Shown in pieces: positions 10,168 to 21,571 of a stretch of DNA of 64,000 nt; position 1 is the stretch's first letter; every line of letters begins with the position of its first letter. The DNA is from Heligmosomoides polygyrus polygyrus (taxonomy: Eukaryota; Nematoda; Chromadorea; Rhabditida; Heligmosomidae), in NCBI GenBank assembly GCA_947396885.1, contig OX377202.1, positions 67,738,643 to 67,802,642 on the forward strand, given 5' to 3'. Below the pieces are notes generated by a model, which saw only the letters and a list, made by a program, of their open reading frames with translations, was not told the origin of the DNA and ran no database searches. The position numbers and the translations under genes are program-made.

Positions 10168-10880
10168 GGTCTTACTTAGATCTAACCAGATTCTCCTGAT
10201 ATCGCGTCATATCGACGTGGCCATTTTCGATATCCACCGACACCATGGTCAGTCGATATGGAGGAGGGTCGTTGAGCGGTCGGTGGCGGATCGCGGCTCT
10301 TCCACCACCGCTACAGGAGAGCACTGGGAGACGGGAGCAGTTCCTGCACGAGCACCTTGGGCGCACTACACCCTGGAGTCCCTTCCCTAGCCGAGTTGCT
10401 CGAAGAGCGCACAACATATCTCCGATGTCCCCCTCAGCGACGAAAGCATTCTTGGCACGAGCCGCCTGGATGGCCCACACCCTGGAGTCCCTTCCCTAGC
10501 CGAGTTGTGCGCTCGAAGAGCGCACAACATATCTCCGATGTCCCCCTCAGCGACGAAAGCATTCTTGGCACGAGCCGCCTGGATGGCCCACACCCCGGAG
10601 TCCCTTCCCTAGCCGAGTTGTGCGCTCGAAGAGCGCACAACATATCTCCGATGTCCCCCTCAGCGACGAAAGCATTCTTGGCACGAGCCGCCTGGATGGC
10701 CCACACCCCGGAGTCCCTTCCCTAGCCGAGTTGTGCGCTCGAAGAGCACAAAATCCATCTCCGATGTCCCCCTCAGCGACGAAAGCAGTCTCGGCACGGA
10801 TTGATGTGCAAGTTTGCGTGGTACTCCAGCAGGAGCTGGCATATTGCCAGCGGAGCAAGTGGTTAGTTCTAATGGCTATC
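10168..10880. mobile_element. 113-bp-repeat transposon, copy 1, 9-bp TSD
   Basis: The element starts GGTCTTACTTAGATCTAACC and ends GGTTAGTTCTAATGGCTATC. Read inverted, the two ends share TTAGA.CTAACC in register. The 9 bp GTGCGAGTT occurs on both sides (10159-10167 and 10881-10889), and the RTE copy at 21.6 kb shows the uninterrupted site. A second copy (49320-50019) has the same ends and a different 9-bp duplication. Nine-bp duplications are typical of Mutator-like elements. It has no transposase, so it is non-autonomous. Confidence 0.8.
10373..10800. repeat. 113-bp tandem repeat with hairpin, about 4 units
   Basis: Units begin near 10373, 10482, 10595 and 10708, with periods of 109, 113 and 113. 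Intact units contain an 11-bp perfect stem, GTTGTGCGCTC, with a GAA loop (for example 10504-10528 and 10617-10641). The first unit has lost 4 nt of the stem and the last unit is eroded. Since 113 is not a multiple of 3, the long frames through the array on both strands reflect stop-free sequence rather than a protein. Confidence 0.9.
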
Positions 10881-11678
10881 GTGCGAGTTGGCAGAAGCAC
10901 TGGAGCAAAGAAAGATAGACTTTTGTGCGGTGCAGGATACGAGGGGGTCCTGCTGCAAGTCGAGGGATATTGGCCGTGGCTTCAAGGCCGTTTTGTGCGG
11001 CAGTCCCAGGACCACCAGTGGTGTCGGTATGATCGTCATCGAGCGTTTCCGTGACGCGGTTGCAAGTGTAGAACGTTTCGATGACCACTTGATGAGGATT
11101 GTTGTCGCCATAGAGGAGCGACGATGCCATTTCTTTTCTGCGTATGCTTCGCAGACAGGCTGTTTCGAGCAAACCAAGGACGAGTTTGGTCCCTGCTTGA
11201 TGAGAAGACAGCGGAAATACCGTCGCAAGATATGGTTGTTGTTGCAGGTGACCTCAATGGTCACGTCGGAGCAACGAAAGACGGCTACAGCTATCATGGT
11301 GGTTTTGGATATAGGTCGCGCAATGCCGATGGTGAGCTTATGCTTGAGTGTGCAGACTCACATGACCTCACCATCATGAATACCAAATTCAGAAAACGTG
11401 ACTCACACCTTATCTCGTTTTATAGCGGAAACGCTAAAACGCAGATTGACTAGTCCTTGTTAGGCGTCGTGACCAAGGCCTTGTCACGAACGCGAAGACC
11501 GTGCCGTATGAGACGGTTGTCACGCAACACTGGTCTGCTCGCTGAAGATCAAACCTTCGAGGTGTATACATGCCGAGCGATGCGGGTCGGCTAGAATCAA
11601 ATGGTGGCAATTGAAAGAGAAGGAAGCGGCAGTTATTTCTCGCACTAGGTTGCCGACGATGACAACTGTCGACGAAAC

Positions 11679-13620
11679 TTGAAAGGATGCTACCGATACG
11701 ATAACTCCAGCTGCACGCCTCGAACTCGCACAACGAAGCCTGGACGACGCTGGGTCAACAAACAGGCATGGCTGTGGACTGACGATGTCAGAGAAAAAGT
11801 CCGAGAAAAGAAACGGCTCTATCGCGTATTTATCGGTGATAAAACAGCCCATAATTGGCAAAATTGTCGAGAAGCGAAGAAAGTGGCAAAGAAGACAGTG
11901 GTCGCTGCTAAAGCGCTGAAGTCAGCGAATAACTGGAAACGCGCGATGGTGACCATTATCTTCACCGAATCGCCAAAGCTCGCTGTTGCCAAGCAGAAAT
12001 CATGGAGAAGTTCTTTGGCATTAACGACGACAACGGTCGTCTTCTGATGGATCGCGAGAGGACTGTGAAGCGATGGCACGACTACTTCGAGGAAATCTCG
12101 AATGTTGAATTTGACCATCCTGAAATTCCTTTTGCATCTCCTGTATACGACGGTACCGTTTAAAAGATCACAGTGGGCGAAACCGAAGCAGCCCTGAAGA
12201 AGATGAAGTCAAGCAAAGCCACTGCTCCCGATGACCAGCCAGCCGACCTGTGGAAGTCAAAGGGCTGGTGCCCTGCTGAGTGGCTGGTATCAATCAGGTT
12301 GTTGCTGAGAAGAAAGTGCCCGAGAGCTGGCAGCAAAGCACGACCATCCCGATTTGGATGAAGAAGGACAGTCCTGCGGACTGCGCTATTACCGTCCAAT
12401 TTGCCATCTTTCGCACTTATGAAAATCTTTGAACGAATTGTCGATCGACGTACCCGGGATGTCGTCCAATTTTCCACGAATCAGTGTGGTTTCGTCTCTG
12501 GCTGTGGCACTGTAGATGCCATTCACGCCGTTCGTCTTCTGCTTGAGAAGCACCGCGAGAAACAGAAACCGGTGCATTTCGCCTTCCTGGACTTGGAGAA
12601 GGCCTTCGACCGCGTTCCGCGGGAAGTGATATGGTACGCGATGCGACGACATGGTATCCCTGAAGAGCTTATTGAGTGGGTGCGCATCCTCTACTCGTGC
12701 CCAATAAGCCGAGTGCGAGCACCAGCGGGCACCTCGATGGAGTTTCCAATCTCTGTAGGGCTGCATCAGCGATCTGCGCTATCCCCACTGCTCTTTGTGG
12801 TCGTGATGGATGCAATCTCACGTGTTCTCCAAACGGCGGCACTTTGGACGTTGCTGTATGCTGACGACGTCATGCTTGCATGTGAAGACAAAAGCGAACT
12901 CGAGCGACAGGCGCAGGCGCGGTGCGATCGCTTGGCAATGTTTGGACTCAAGCTAAACGTCAGAAAGATGGATTACTTGACGATGGATGTGAATGATCAC
13001 GGATCCATTAAGATCAATGGTATTGAGCTCTCACGAGTTACATCTTTCAAGTATCTTGGATCAACAGTCACGTCCAATGGTAGCCTAAAGTTGGAAATTA
13101 ATGCGCGTGTGAATGCAGCCTGGTCCAAATGGCGCTCTCTGACTGGGGTGCTATGCGAAAGGACAATATCTGAGCCCCTCAAATCAAAAGTGTATAATAT
13201 AATAGTGTCGTCCGCCCAGCTGCGACGTACGGTGCTGAGTGTTGGCTCGTGACGAAGGAAATTGAAAGCCGCCTCAGTGTAATGGAAACGAAAATGCTAC
13301 GATGGACGGCTGGAGTTACGCGTTTGGACCGCGCTCGTCATACCACAGAGGTTCGGTGTCGCCCCGATAGGTGAGATGCTGCACGAAGCACGTCTTCGAT
13401 GGTACAGCCATGTCCTCCGCGCTAACGACGACACCGTCCGTAAGCAGGCCTGAAACCCTGGAAAGCGGCCCAGGGGACGCCCGAAGCAACGCTCGCTAGA
13501 TACGTTGCGCTTGGGCTTAAAGATGGCTGGTGTGTACCCTGATCAAACATTTGATCGGGAGAACTGGCATCACTACATCAGAAGAGCGGAGCCCGCGACC
13601 AAGCGGGACAGACGCTAATG
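11679..13620 (+). pseudogene. RTE reverse transcriptase, copy B
   Basis: A linker resembling the other copies (REKKRLYRVFIGDKTA) is followed by broken frames and then a 284-codon open stretch, 12401-13252. That stretch carries RT motif A (FLDLEKAFDRVP), motif B (GLHQRSALSPLLFVVVMDAI) and motif C (LLYADDVMLA), so the catalytic Asp residues survive. A frameshift near 13205 shunts the frame just before the GAECW segment. The C-terminal RMLRW/GVTR-type region continues out of frame to about 13620. It would polymerise cDNA at the nicked target in an intact element; this copy cannot make the full protein. Confidence 0.85.
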
Positions 13621-13640
13621 AAAATGATGATGACAAAATG

Positions 13641-15590
13641 TTCAGTAGGGCTGCCTTAGATGGTGACCCCTTCCCGACCGTTTGGTGCTAAACATAGACA
13701 ATCTATCGAACTCATAAGAAAACAGCGTTTTACAACCACCTACTTAGGAATGACTGGTGTCCTGTTTTTCTGCGTATGTTATCTGTATGTTCTCTTTGCT
13801 CGTTGATTTGGCTAGGAAAGAGTGCGGGTTTCAGAAATACGAATAGACTCATCCGTGGGTTTGCGCTCGCTGCGGTTCCTCCAGGGGCCGGATTCATCAG
13901 CGACTTACAGCTATTTAACAGAGAAAATTACAGCTCAAATCCCTGATACCGCGGCTTATCAAGCGATATGATGAGCGATAAACCACGTTATCTGAGGTTT
14001 CCGCAGAGAACTCTTTGTTAAAGTTATGTAAGTCAACGACTCCCAGATTTACCGGAAAATTTAACAACTATTTTCATACAAAATCATGTTCCCATCCATA
14101 GAATGGAGAAGGAAACATTCTACCGGCCTCAATTTAGAAGTAATTGCTTCTGTCTTCTTCGATAACTTGCTATTAGCGTTCGCGGTCCTCAACCTCATTA
14201 AAACATACATGTCCACATTACGAAGCGGTGATGGTGCGCTCCAGTGTTAAAAACGCGCTCCACTGGGATAGTACCTCGCGCTGACATTCCCCACACGACA
14301 TGAGGCAATTTGAACTAGAGATATAGAATCTCTCAAAATAGACGATCGCCAGAGGAATGAGGAGAATATACGCCTATGTCTTGTTTCCGTAGTTTAGTCC
14401 AAGATATAAGGCATCGGAGTGTGCTCTGCCAGTTTATCTGATGTCCTGGTGGACTCTTAAGCTGTTTTTCCGTATAAGAGAAGAAAGAAGTTCGTTATCA
14501 TGTCACATTTTGCTGTTTTTCTGAAGTGTTTGGCTTTGCTCCAAAGTACAGCTTAATAGTTCAAAAAAAGTGGTAGTATAAGGTGTAAATCATTCTTTCA
14601 TCGAATTATCCTATATGGTGATAATTGGGATAGTTTTAAAAAGCAGTTGGACTGTTATTCCCAAAGAAATATAGAAAGAAATTCAAAATTCGATTGAATG
14701 TCGGATGCTCCAGAAATGTTTTTGTAAAGTTTCAATTGAGCTTTCACCTTTTCTTAAAGCGCCTACAATATAGGTCGTTATACTTGTGCGTTGTTAGGCT
14801 CCCGCCTACTTCGTTTGTTGTAGGATGCTGGATGTTAGGCGTCGTTTGCTTTAAGACGACGTATGCATGATAAAATGAGATGATAATGTTTTTCTTTACG
14901 TAATGATGTTTCGATGGAAAGCCTTACGCTTTTTTGTACATCATCGCCGCTTAAAACTAGTTGTTTTGAGGGAATATTAAAATTTAAAAAATTAACGGAT
15001 TTGGCGAATTTAGCGGAATTTACCGGCGAATTTCCGCGTTAAAAATATGCGATAAAGAAATTTACCGGCGGCAAGTCAGCGCACACCCCTGGTACACTCC
15101 CCCTAGAATAGGTCCAACAATCGACCAGGGACATCAGCTAGAATCCATGACGTGGTTTCAGCCGTGCCATGTGGGTGCAAGACCAATCGGGAAGCGAATC
15201 CAAGTCTCTAGTCCCAGATGCCCTTTAGTACTGCCACTGCCAAGCGGTCGACCTGCACCCTACTGAGTCGAGAGACGCAAGGGACATGACGTGACAGCAA
15301 ACAGTGCGCTGACTCGAAAACGCACACGAATTATTTATTTAAATGAGAGTATCACGTGGCCCTCCCCTCCTCCCCCCCCCCCCACAACCCACGATTAGAG
15401 TTACACCGCCATGTGCTTTGTCACGTTGAGAGTGTTGCTGGAAGTGCCGAATAAATGGGTTACTTGGCTGTCATTGGCTCCTTTTCCTATAGCTTAGTCC
15501 TCACTATAAGTTGATGTTTTTCGAGCGCATCTTTATTAAAAAGATTATTCCGGGTAGAATTCCTCTCCGAGAGAGGAAATCGTCGTACCG
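13641..15590. other. Intergenic, AT-rich, nothing recognised
   Basis: I see no coding frame above background, no inverted-repeat ends and no splice-supported exon. Near 14990-15070 there is a short degenerate run of AATTTACCGGCGAATTTCC-like words. A C-tract of 11 or more bases lies at about 15366-15383. Confidence 0.45.
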
Positions 15591-15659
15591 CCGTGAATGA
15601 AGGCACTATGTGGCCCCAGGGGACAGTTACCTCACAGCTTCTCCTTCTATCCTTCTATG

Positions 15660-15812
15660 GCGCGTTAGGGGGGGGGGTGCAGCATATCCTATATATAAGC
15701 GAGAACCGACGCTTGTCTTCCTGTTTGTGTGTTTATTTGTTTGCACAGAGTGCTGTAGGAGTGCAGGAGTGTGTTGGGGGAAAGTGTAGGAATAGGGGGG
15801 GGGGGGGGTTGT
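15660..15812. repeat. Two long G homopolymer tracts
   Basis: G runs lie at about 15668-15677 and 15796-15809, the second in GAATAGGGG...GGTTG. With the C run near 15370 they form potential G-quadruplex or slippage sites. Overlapping frames here are probably chance. Confidence 0.7.
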
Positions 15813-16389
15813 AGCTGTGCAACGTGCATGGCAATTCAATAAACGTGCCAAACACGTCGCCAAACGCGCCTGAAGATGCGGTGCTGGAGGAGTGTTTCAC
15901 TAAAGCTGATTTCACTAGAGCTCTCCGTACGCGTCTGGCCACACATGACATGTGGACATGTGGGTCAACCCTTAAGTTGATTCGATTGGTACCCTCGGCA
16001 CCGTTTTACGATAGGGGCAGTCCTCCTTAAGTGGTGACCTCGGTACCAATAGCATAGAGTCGGCCGACAGGCCGCTGAGCGGCTGGTCACCTTATAAAAC
16101 ACAACAGAACGCTTCTTAAAAAGCAAAAAACAGCACAGTATAGAACGTGACAGCAGTATGTTATAAACGAAAAGGAGTACTTACCTACCTTAATCCTTTG
16201 ATGGTCCTTTCGTCGGCTGGAGGTCTTCTCAGCGTGGACCATAACTCTTCCAAACCGCTCGATCTCTGGCAACTTGCATCCAATGAGGCAGACTCCGCTC
16301 TCTGAAAGATTGTGAGAATGGGTCTGCCCACCTTGTTGGCGGTCGTCATAGTGGTCTCTTGTGCTCTCTTGGAAGCCATTCAAGAGCGA

Positions 16390-17060
16390 TTCAATTCAAT
16401 TCTTCGGCGAATACAGCGAAAGCTCGTCTAACCGTGTCGAAGCTGGATGCTGCCCCTTACACCCGGTAAACGTTCGCCAATCTTATCCTGCCGTTGAAGG
16501 CCTCTGATATCAATGGAGGATTGTTCGGACACAACACGTGTTTGCGCACGCAGCTACGTCTGAGGAGACAGTGCAATGGCGAATCTCTACGTGACTGCAC
16601 TGGAATGGTCAACCAACGTTACGAATTGGCCGAATTAAACGCAGTCACCGGCAAATAGAAGAAGAGTCTTGTATGAATACGTGACCTATCCTCGTTTGAA
16701 TATTACGACATTCGTACACGTGCTCTACCAAAGATGAAGGAGTAGCCGCATGCTACTCTCAAGGAACTGTACGCTGAGATTCAACAATGCGTGGACATCC
16801 GGCACAATGCTAATCCACTCGGAAACACATCTCCATCAATGCCTGGCGTCAACGCCGTTGCTTATACAACGCAAAACCGCCAACTGGACTCGCCGTCGCC
16901 CTGTTACCGATGTGAAGGATCGCATTGGGTCAAAGCCATCAACAAGAAATGTCACGCTTGCTTTCTCGCCGGAAATATGGGAAAGGTGTCTGCAAGAATA
17001 TCGACAAAAAGAAGAAGAAAAGGACCGCGGATCACCAACATGGCTTTAACGTCGCCGTAG
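16390..17060 (+). pseudogene. Ty3/gypsy gag with zinc knuckle
   Basis: The frame at 16791-17060 contains CYRCEGSHWVKAINKKCHAC (from about 16902), a Cys/His nucleocapsid knuckle pair like that of metazoan gypsy gag proteins. Upstream, 16480-16790, fragmentary gag-like sequence is broken by stops. The knuckle is followed by a Lys/Arg-rich tail (STKRRRKG), as expected for RNA binding. The start is not recoverable. Confidence 0.6.
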
Positions 17061-17088
17061 CTGCCTACACCACCTCCGGCGTCTCACC

Positions 17089-20000
17089 GTGCACTCGCAT
17101 TTATCGAAGCGTGACATGCAATGGCTATATTTTCGTAAGCGACTCGATACCGGTCCCGACGCTGAGCGAAAGAGACTGGATATCAATCAGACGCCCAAAG
17201 CAGCAGCTGCCATACTTTTTTACTTGAAGTCGGTTGACAGCAAGGAAAGTCAGGTACGTGGACATTTTAAATTCGGTTTCGTCATCGATGTGTCAATGTG
17301 GAAATGGATGTTGCCATGTCGCGCTACCAAATCCCCACTATGCCTCGACTGAATCACACAATATTAGCTGCTGAACCATAACCACTTCAGATACCTTTTG
17401 GAAAGTATCTGAAGTGCTTTCTCGTTTTCTACGCTCCGAACACTACGATCGTCGCTTATAGCAGGGATGGAAACCCAATTTGCCCCAGTATTCGCACCAG
17501 AACTGGATGCTGTGCAAAGTCAATGACATCACTGAGAAATCAAAACCTACGATGCCGTACGTCGCCATGCTCGCGTTTCACAGAATATTGATCAACTGGT
17601 TACTATCAACGCATTGCCGCCCATCCATCGTACTAAATATGCCGTCCCTGCCGTCGTCGTTCAGAAGAAAAACGGTTCAGACCGTTCATGCACTGATTAT
17701 TCTACCGGATTGAACAATGCGCTCTACCAGCACCAGAACGCCCTTCCAATCCAAATCAGTTTCTTTAAGCCTCAATTGGCTGGTATCGAGGTTGTAAGCT
17801 GTCACAACGATGATTCGAGTCCCGCATGGCGCTAGAAGTTTTGATCGCAACAAAACGTCGTTGTGACAGCCCTTCCAATCCTTTTACGATATATACACAA
17901 GGGTGAGAGGAGGTCGGTACTTCTCGAAAATTTACCTCACTGAAGAGTAAGCCCAGTTGGAAGTGGACGAAGACTTCAAGCTGTTGCTGAAATTCAACAT
18001 CTTCCGAAAACTTCACCGTATCAATCGCCCACCTTTTGGGATCAAGCCGGCTTCAAGCATCTTCCAGCAACAAAAGCACGTCTTTACGTCCTTAATGGAG
18101 GGAATATTCTTCTAAAATATTGACTATCTTATCGTCACCGGCAGGACTGTTCAAGAGCACAGTGCACGCATTGGAGCGCTGTTTTAAATGATCAACAACT
18201 GTGGATTCTGCGTTCGTCTGGAAAAATGCCCCTTCTTGAAGACTGAGATCATGTACGTTGGTTTTGTCATCGAAACTGAAGGACGCTGTCCGGATACCGC
18301 CAAAACGGAGGCATTATGCAAGATGCTCCCTCCAAAAGACGTCAGACAGCTGCGTGCTTTTCTTTGATTAGTCAACTTCTACGGAACATTCGTCAAAGAC
18401 CTACACAATCCATTGGACTCCGCTCCATTGAACTCCCTGACTGGAGAGAATGCTGCCATCACATGGAGACCCTAGCGCTGATCTTCCTTTGACCGAATAA
18501 AAGCGATGCTGAACTTCGATCTCCTCTCTACACACTTGCATCCCAGTCTGCTGTCCGCAGACTCCTCAAACAAGGGAATCGGAGCAGTTCTAACCACCGG
18601 CCGGATCGGAGAAAAAGCCGTCTACTGCGTAAGACATGCCTTGACGCCTGCTCAATAGAATTGCAATCAGGTCGAGAATAAAGCACTTGTCCTGACTTTT
18701 CTCTTTGCAGAAGTTTCATTGATTCGTCCATGGACGTCACTTCGCGTTGAAAACGAACCACAATCCTCTTTTTGCGATTTTCGGAGACAGTAAGGGTATC
18801 CCCTCTAAAGCTCCAACCGACTTCAGCTAAGTGTCTCCATCGAGTACATAAACATGATGGACTTCGGACAAGCTGATGTGTTATATCGACTCAATCCAAC
18901 ACAACTTTGAAACCTGAAGATCGTATCATTGCCGAGGTCGAAGTTGATATCGCAAACCAACCAACCAAGCAACCGAAATCGTGTATAGCTGCCGCCATCT
19001 CCCTCTTTCTTTCAAGGAGATCCGCTACGCTACCGCTTCCACGTACTGTCGCAAGTGATTAATCAAACTCAAACACGAAGCTGGCGCAAAGCAACTCGCG
19101 ATTCACCACTTTGGCAAAACCATCAAGATTCACTGTTAACGGTCAACGACTGTTTGCTTACAACCAGTCGTCTGGTGATTCCAAAGCCTCTTCAGCGTCG
19201 GGCACTTTATTCGCTGCATAAAGGCTACCTAGGACAAACAAGAATGAAAATGCTGGCTCGAAGCTACTTTTGGCCTAATTTGGATGAACACATCAAGGGT
19301 CACGTTAGAACTTGCAGCATCACTGCATCCATTTTCAAAGATCCCTTAAGGCTGACCTTCATTCATTGCCGAAGCCTACCGCATGGTGAACAAGGATACA
19401 TGCAGATTTCACTGGACTGTTCGAAGGAACCTTCCCATTCATTGTGGATTCATATTTGAAATGCTCGGAGGGCATCCCGTTGAGCATCATCATGAAGAAT
19501 GCTGCAATAGTCGCAATGAGGAAACTTTTCGCACACTTTGTTAATCCGAACAAGGTCGTCACGGACAACGGTACACGAGTTACCTCCGCAACCTTCATGG
19601 AGTTTTGCCTTCCCGTGGGATCACACATAATCGCATTCCACCTTTTTATACCCAGCGCAATGGACAAGGACGCTTTGTGTATAAAAAGGTGGGCATGGAC
19701 AAGCAGGACGCTTTAAAGAGCCTTGGCCAAGTTGCAAGAGAAGAAACCGAGACCTGATTCCCTTCAAACGTTTCTGATGGCCTATCGCTCCATGGCTTTT
19801 CGTCTGGGCCGAATCATCTAACTGCTGCCAAGAACTTCATTCGGCATTGTCTTCGCACCTACTTGATGTGGTGATGCATTCTACTGATGAAAACACTAGA
19901 TCATGAACAGGAAAATAGAAATGCAATTCAACGGACACTACGAAACTCGTAGTCGTTACTTCAAGGCTGAAGACAAAAGCATGAAAAGGACTATCGGGCA

Positions 20001-20339
20001 CGAAAAGCACTTGTACTCTTGCTACGATTGTTCGACGCCTTGGAAACGTTACTTATATACTCCGCGTTGGAAAACTGGTCTCGAGACATCAATCAGCCGA
20101 AACCTCAATACAGCACGTCGAGAGAAAGTACACTTTTGGAAATCTTCGGCCTTCCTCTGTTCCTCTCCGACAATGCTGTTACCGCTAATGAACCACCACT
20201 ACTCAGCTCCGCTGATTCCAGCCAACCAATGAAGCCGGACCTAACAGTCTCGAGAGAACAAGTTCGCCGCTCATTGCGTGCTCTCCGTGCTTCACTCTGT
20301 CTCGACATCGATCCTAAAAACATTAAGCACCGTATTTAA
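17089..20339 (+). pseudogene. Ty3/gypsy pol: protease, RT, RNase H, integrase
   Basis: Domains appear in gypsy order but in shifting frames. The protease has DTGPD at 17146-17160. The RT has VVVQKKNGS and DYSTGLNNAL (17640-17730), then after a 116-bp insertion FSKIYLTEE and PFGIKPASSIFQQ (18031-18071) and IDYLIVTG, a damaged YxDD box. RNase H has SADSSNKGIGAVLTTGR (about 18550-18600). The integrase zinc region has RRALYSLHKGYLGQTRMKM and SYFWPNLDEHIKGHVRTC (19196-19330), and its core has VVTDNGTRVTSATFMEFC (about 19553). A late GNVTYILRVG and a basic tail end near 20339. Stops and frameshifts throughout make it inactive. Confidence 0.85.
17753..17868 (+). mobile_element. 116-bp tRNA-like insertion with 13-bp TSD
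   Basis: GCCCTTCCAATCC occurs at 17740-17752 and again at 17869-17881 and brackets 116 bp that interrupt the gypsy RT. The insert contains a B-box-like GATTCGAGTCC and a stem GTTGT / ACAAC like an anticodon arm. Its first half recurs at about 61450-61515. The likely identity is a small tRNA-derived SINE; the A-box is poor. Confidence 0.75.
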
Positions 20340-20343
20340 TTTT

Positions 20344-20660
20344 AGAAAGGAAGGTGTTGTGGGCTTCTGTCAGTATTAGGATATCGATATTTGACCACCT
20401 ATTTACGTACCAAATTAACGTTATGGCCACGTAGTACCTATCTCATAGATACATAATAGCCACGTAATGTCTACGTCATAGCAACGTAATGTCTACTCAT
20501 TATACACAACAGTCATGTAAAATTGGACCACGAAGAGCCTATAAGTAGCCCACAATTGTTCTTTGTTAGTTGTTTGTTCCTCGTTGCTGCTGATCTTCAC
20601 CATAAAGCTGTTCCACCTTGGATAACTACAACGTCTCCGAATAAAAATTTGCTAGAATTA
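20344..20660 (+). repeat. Probable polypurine tract and 3' LTR of the gypsy element
   Basis: The purine run AGAAAGGAAGG (20344-20354) lies directly after the end of pol and is followed by TGTTGTGGGC, a TG start typical of an LTR. Inside are a TATA-like TATAAGTAG (about 20540) and AATAAAAAT (about 20640). I could not find the matching 5' LTR or the exact 3' edge, so this is tentative. Confidence 0.4.
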
Positions 20661-21200
20661 AATGTAAATAAGTAACGCATTAATAAGAAGAAACTATCGT
20701 AGTCAGGAACCTATTATATCCTGTTTCACTTGTGAGCCCTGTATAGATTATAATATAGGGTAAAAATTAAATATACTACAATAAACTCCCGGAGGATCGT
20801 CAGTAGAGCAGGAAGCTGTAGTAAAACTTAGACCGACCAAGGTTCATAACTATATGCTAAAACAATTAAGGTAGTAATCTACTGATGCAATTACTACAGC
20901 AATAAGCTAAGCATGTTTCCAATAGAAGTGCTAGTTTTTTAAAGGTAATAAGAAACCCATACTTATAGCTAATGCAATTATTGTTAAGCATACATCTGAC
21001 TATCTTTGTAGAATAATTTCTTCATCGTAACCTAAATTTATCAATGGCTTTATAAGTAACCTAAGTCTATTATAAAATCCTCCTTTCGACTGCAGTTCCT
21101 ATGGGTGCGTGAAGTTTCTGTGTATATTCTAGATCTCTTTAAACAATCACTAGTTTAAGAACTGTAATGTGAAAGCCTAATAACTTTAAACTCAAAATAA
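20661..21200. other. Intergenic, AT-rich, nothing recognised
   Basis: No frame, splice signal or repeat end stands out between the putative LTR and the TATTGTAT repeat. Confidence 0.4.
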
Positions 21201-21204
21201 TCAT

Positions 21205-21266
21205 TCTATTGTATTATTGTATCATTGTATTTATGTATTTTATTGTATTATTGTATTTGTTGTATT
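21205..21266. repeat. Imperfect (TATTGTAT)n simple repeat
   Basis: The block is built from ATTGTAT units immediately upstream of the RTE element. ATTTTATTGTAT (21237-21248) reappears just after the element's GAA tail at 24408-24419. This could be its target-site duplication, although the simple repeat makes the match ambiguous. Confidence 0.7.
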
Positions 21267-21571
21267 GGTGGCGATGTCCGTTCCTCCTCGTGGTGCCACT
21301 GGAAACTGCTCGCTTTGTGGGAGAAGCTAATCACGGACATTCGAATGCAGGCGACAGGCCGTTGTGACAGGCCGGCCTACGAAGACACATGTCACATCAC
21401 ATGGTGTATGAATAGTCATGTTTTCGAGATTCTGCTACGGCGTCCGCGGGAGCCGACGCGCACTCGCAGAGACCGGCGAGTGTGGAAAGTATGCGAGGGT
21501 CCCTGATATGAGGACGGCATCGGGGGGCAACTGAGCTAGTCCGAAAGTCCCGTAACGTAAGCAGGACCCGC

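Larger units (their letters stand above)
10120..11453 (+). pseudogene. RTE apurinic-type endonuclease, interrupted
   Basis: The N-terminal strand TLNVGTLTGRSCELV (10128-10170) is separated by the inserted element from its continuation at about 10888. That continuation reads LEQRKIDFCAVQDTR (the normal QETRW catalytic box with Glu replaced by Asp), then CGSPRTTSGVG and FFSAYASQTG. After a frameshift near 11180 the GDLNGHVG box follows at about 11245, then the FRKRDSHLISFYSG.AKTQID end. This is the exonuclease/endonuclease/phosphatase fold that nicks target DNA. The insertion, the frameshift and the altered catalytic Glu make it dead. Confidence 0.8.
9612..13640 (+). mobile_element. RTE-clade LINE, copy B, disrupted
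   Basis: Its 5' region (GGTGGCGATG, then GACAGGCCGGCCTA, then a GC-rich leader) matches the 5' region of the copy at 21.3 kb. An endonuclease and then an RT frame follow in the same order. The element is broken by a 713-bp insertion (10168-10880) in the endonuclease and by multiple frameshifts. The 3' end runs out near 13620-13640 after GACAGACGCTAATG, without the clean GAA tail of the other copies. Confidence 0.85.

Noticed and set aside
10100..10900. Multiple long frames of 68-144 codons on both strands.
   Set aside because: They run through the 113-bp tandem repeat, which is stop-poor in several frames; the period is not a multiple of three.
15593..16030. Small frames around the G tracts.
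   Set aside because: Homopolymer-driven Gly/Pro runs with no supporting features.
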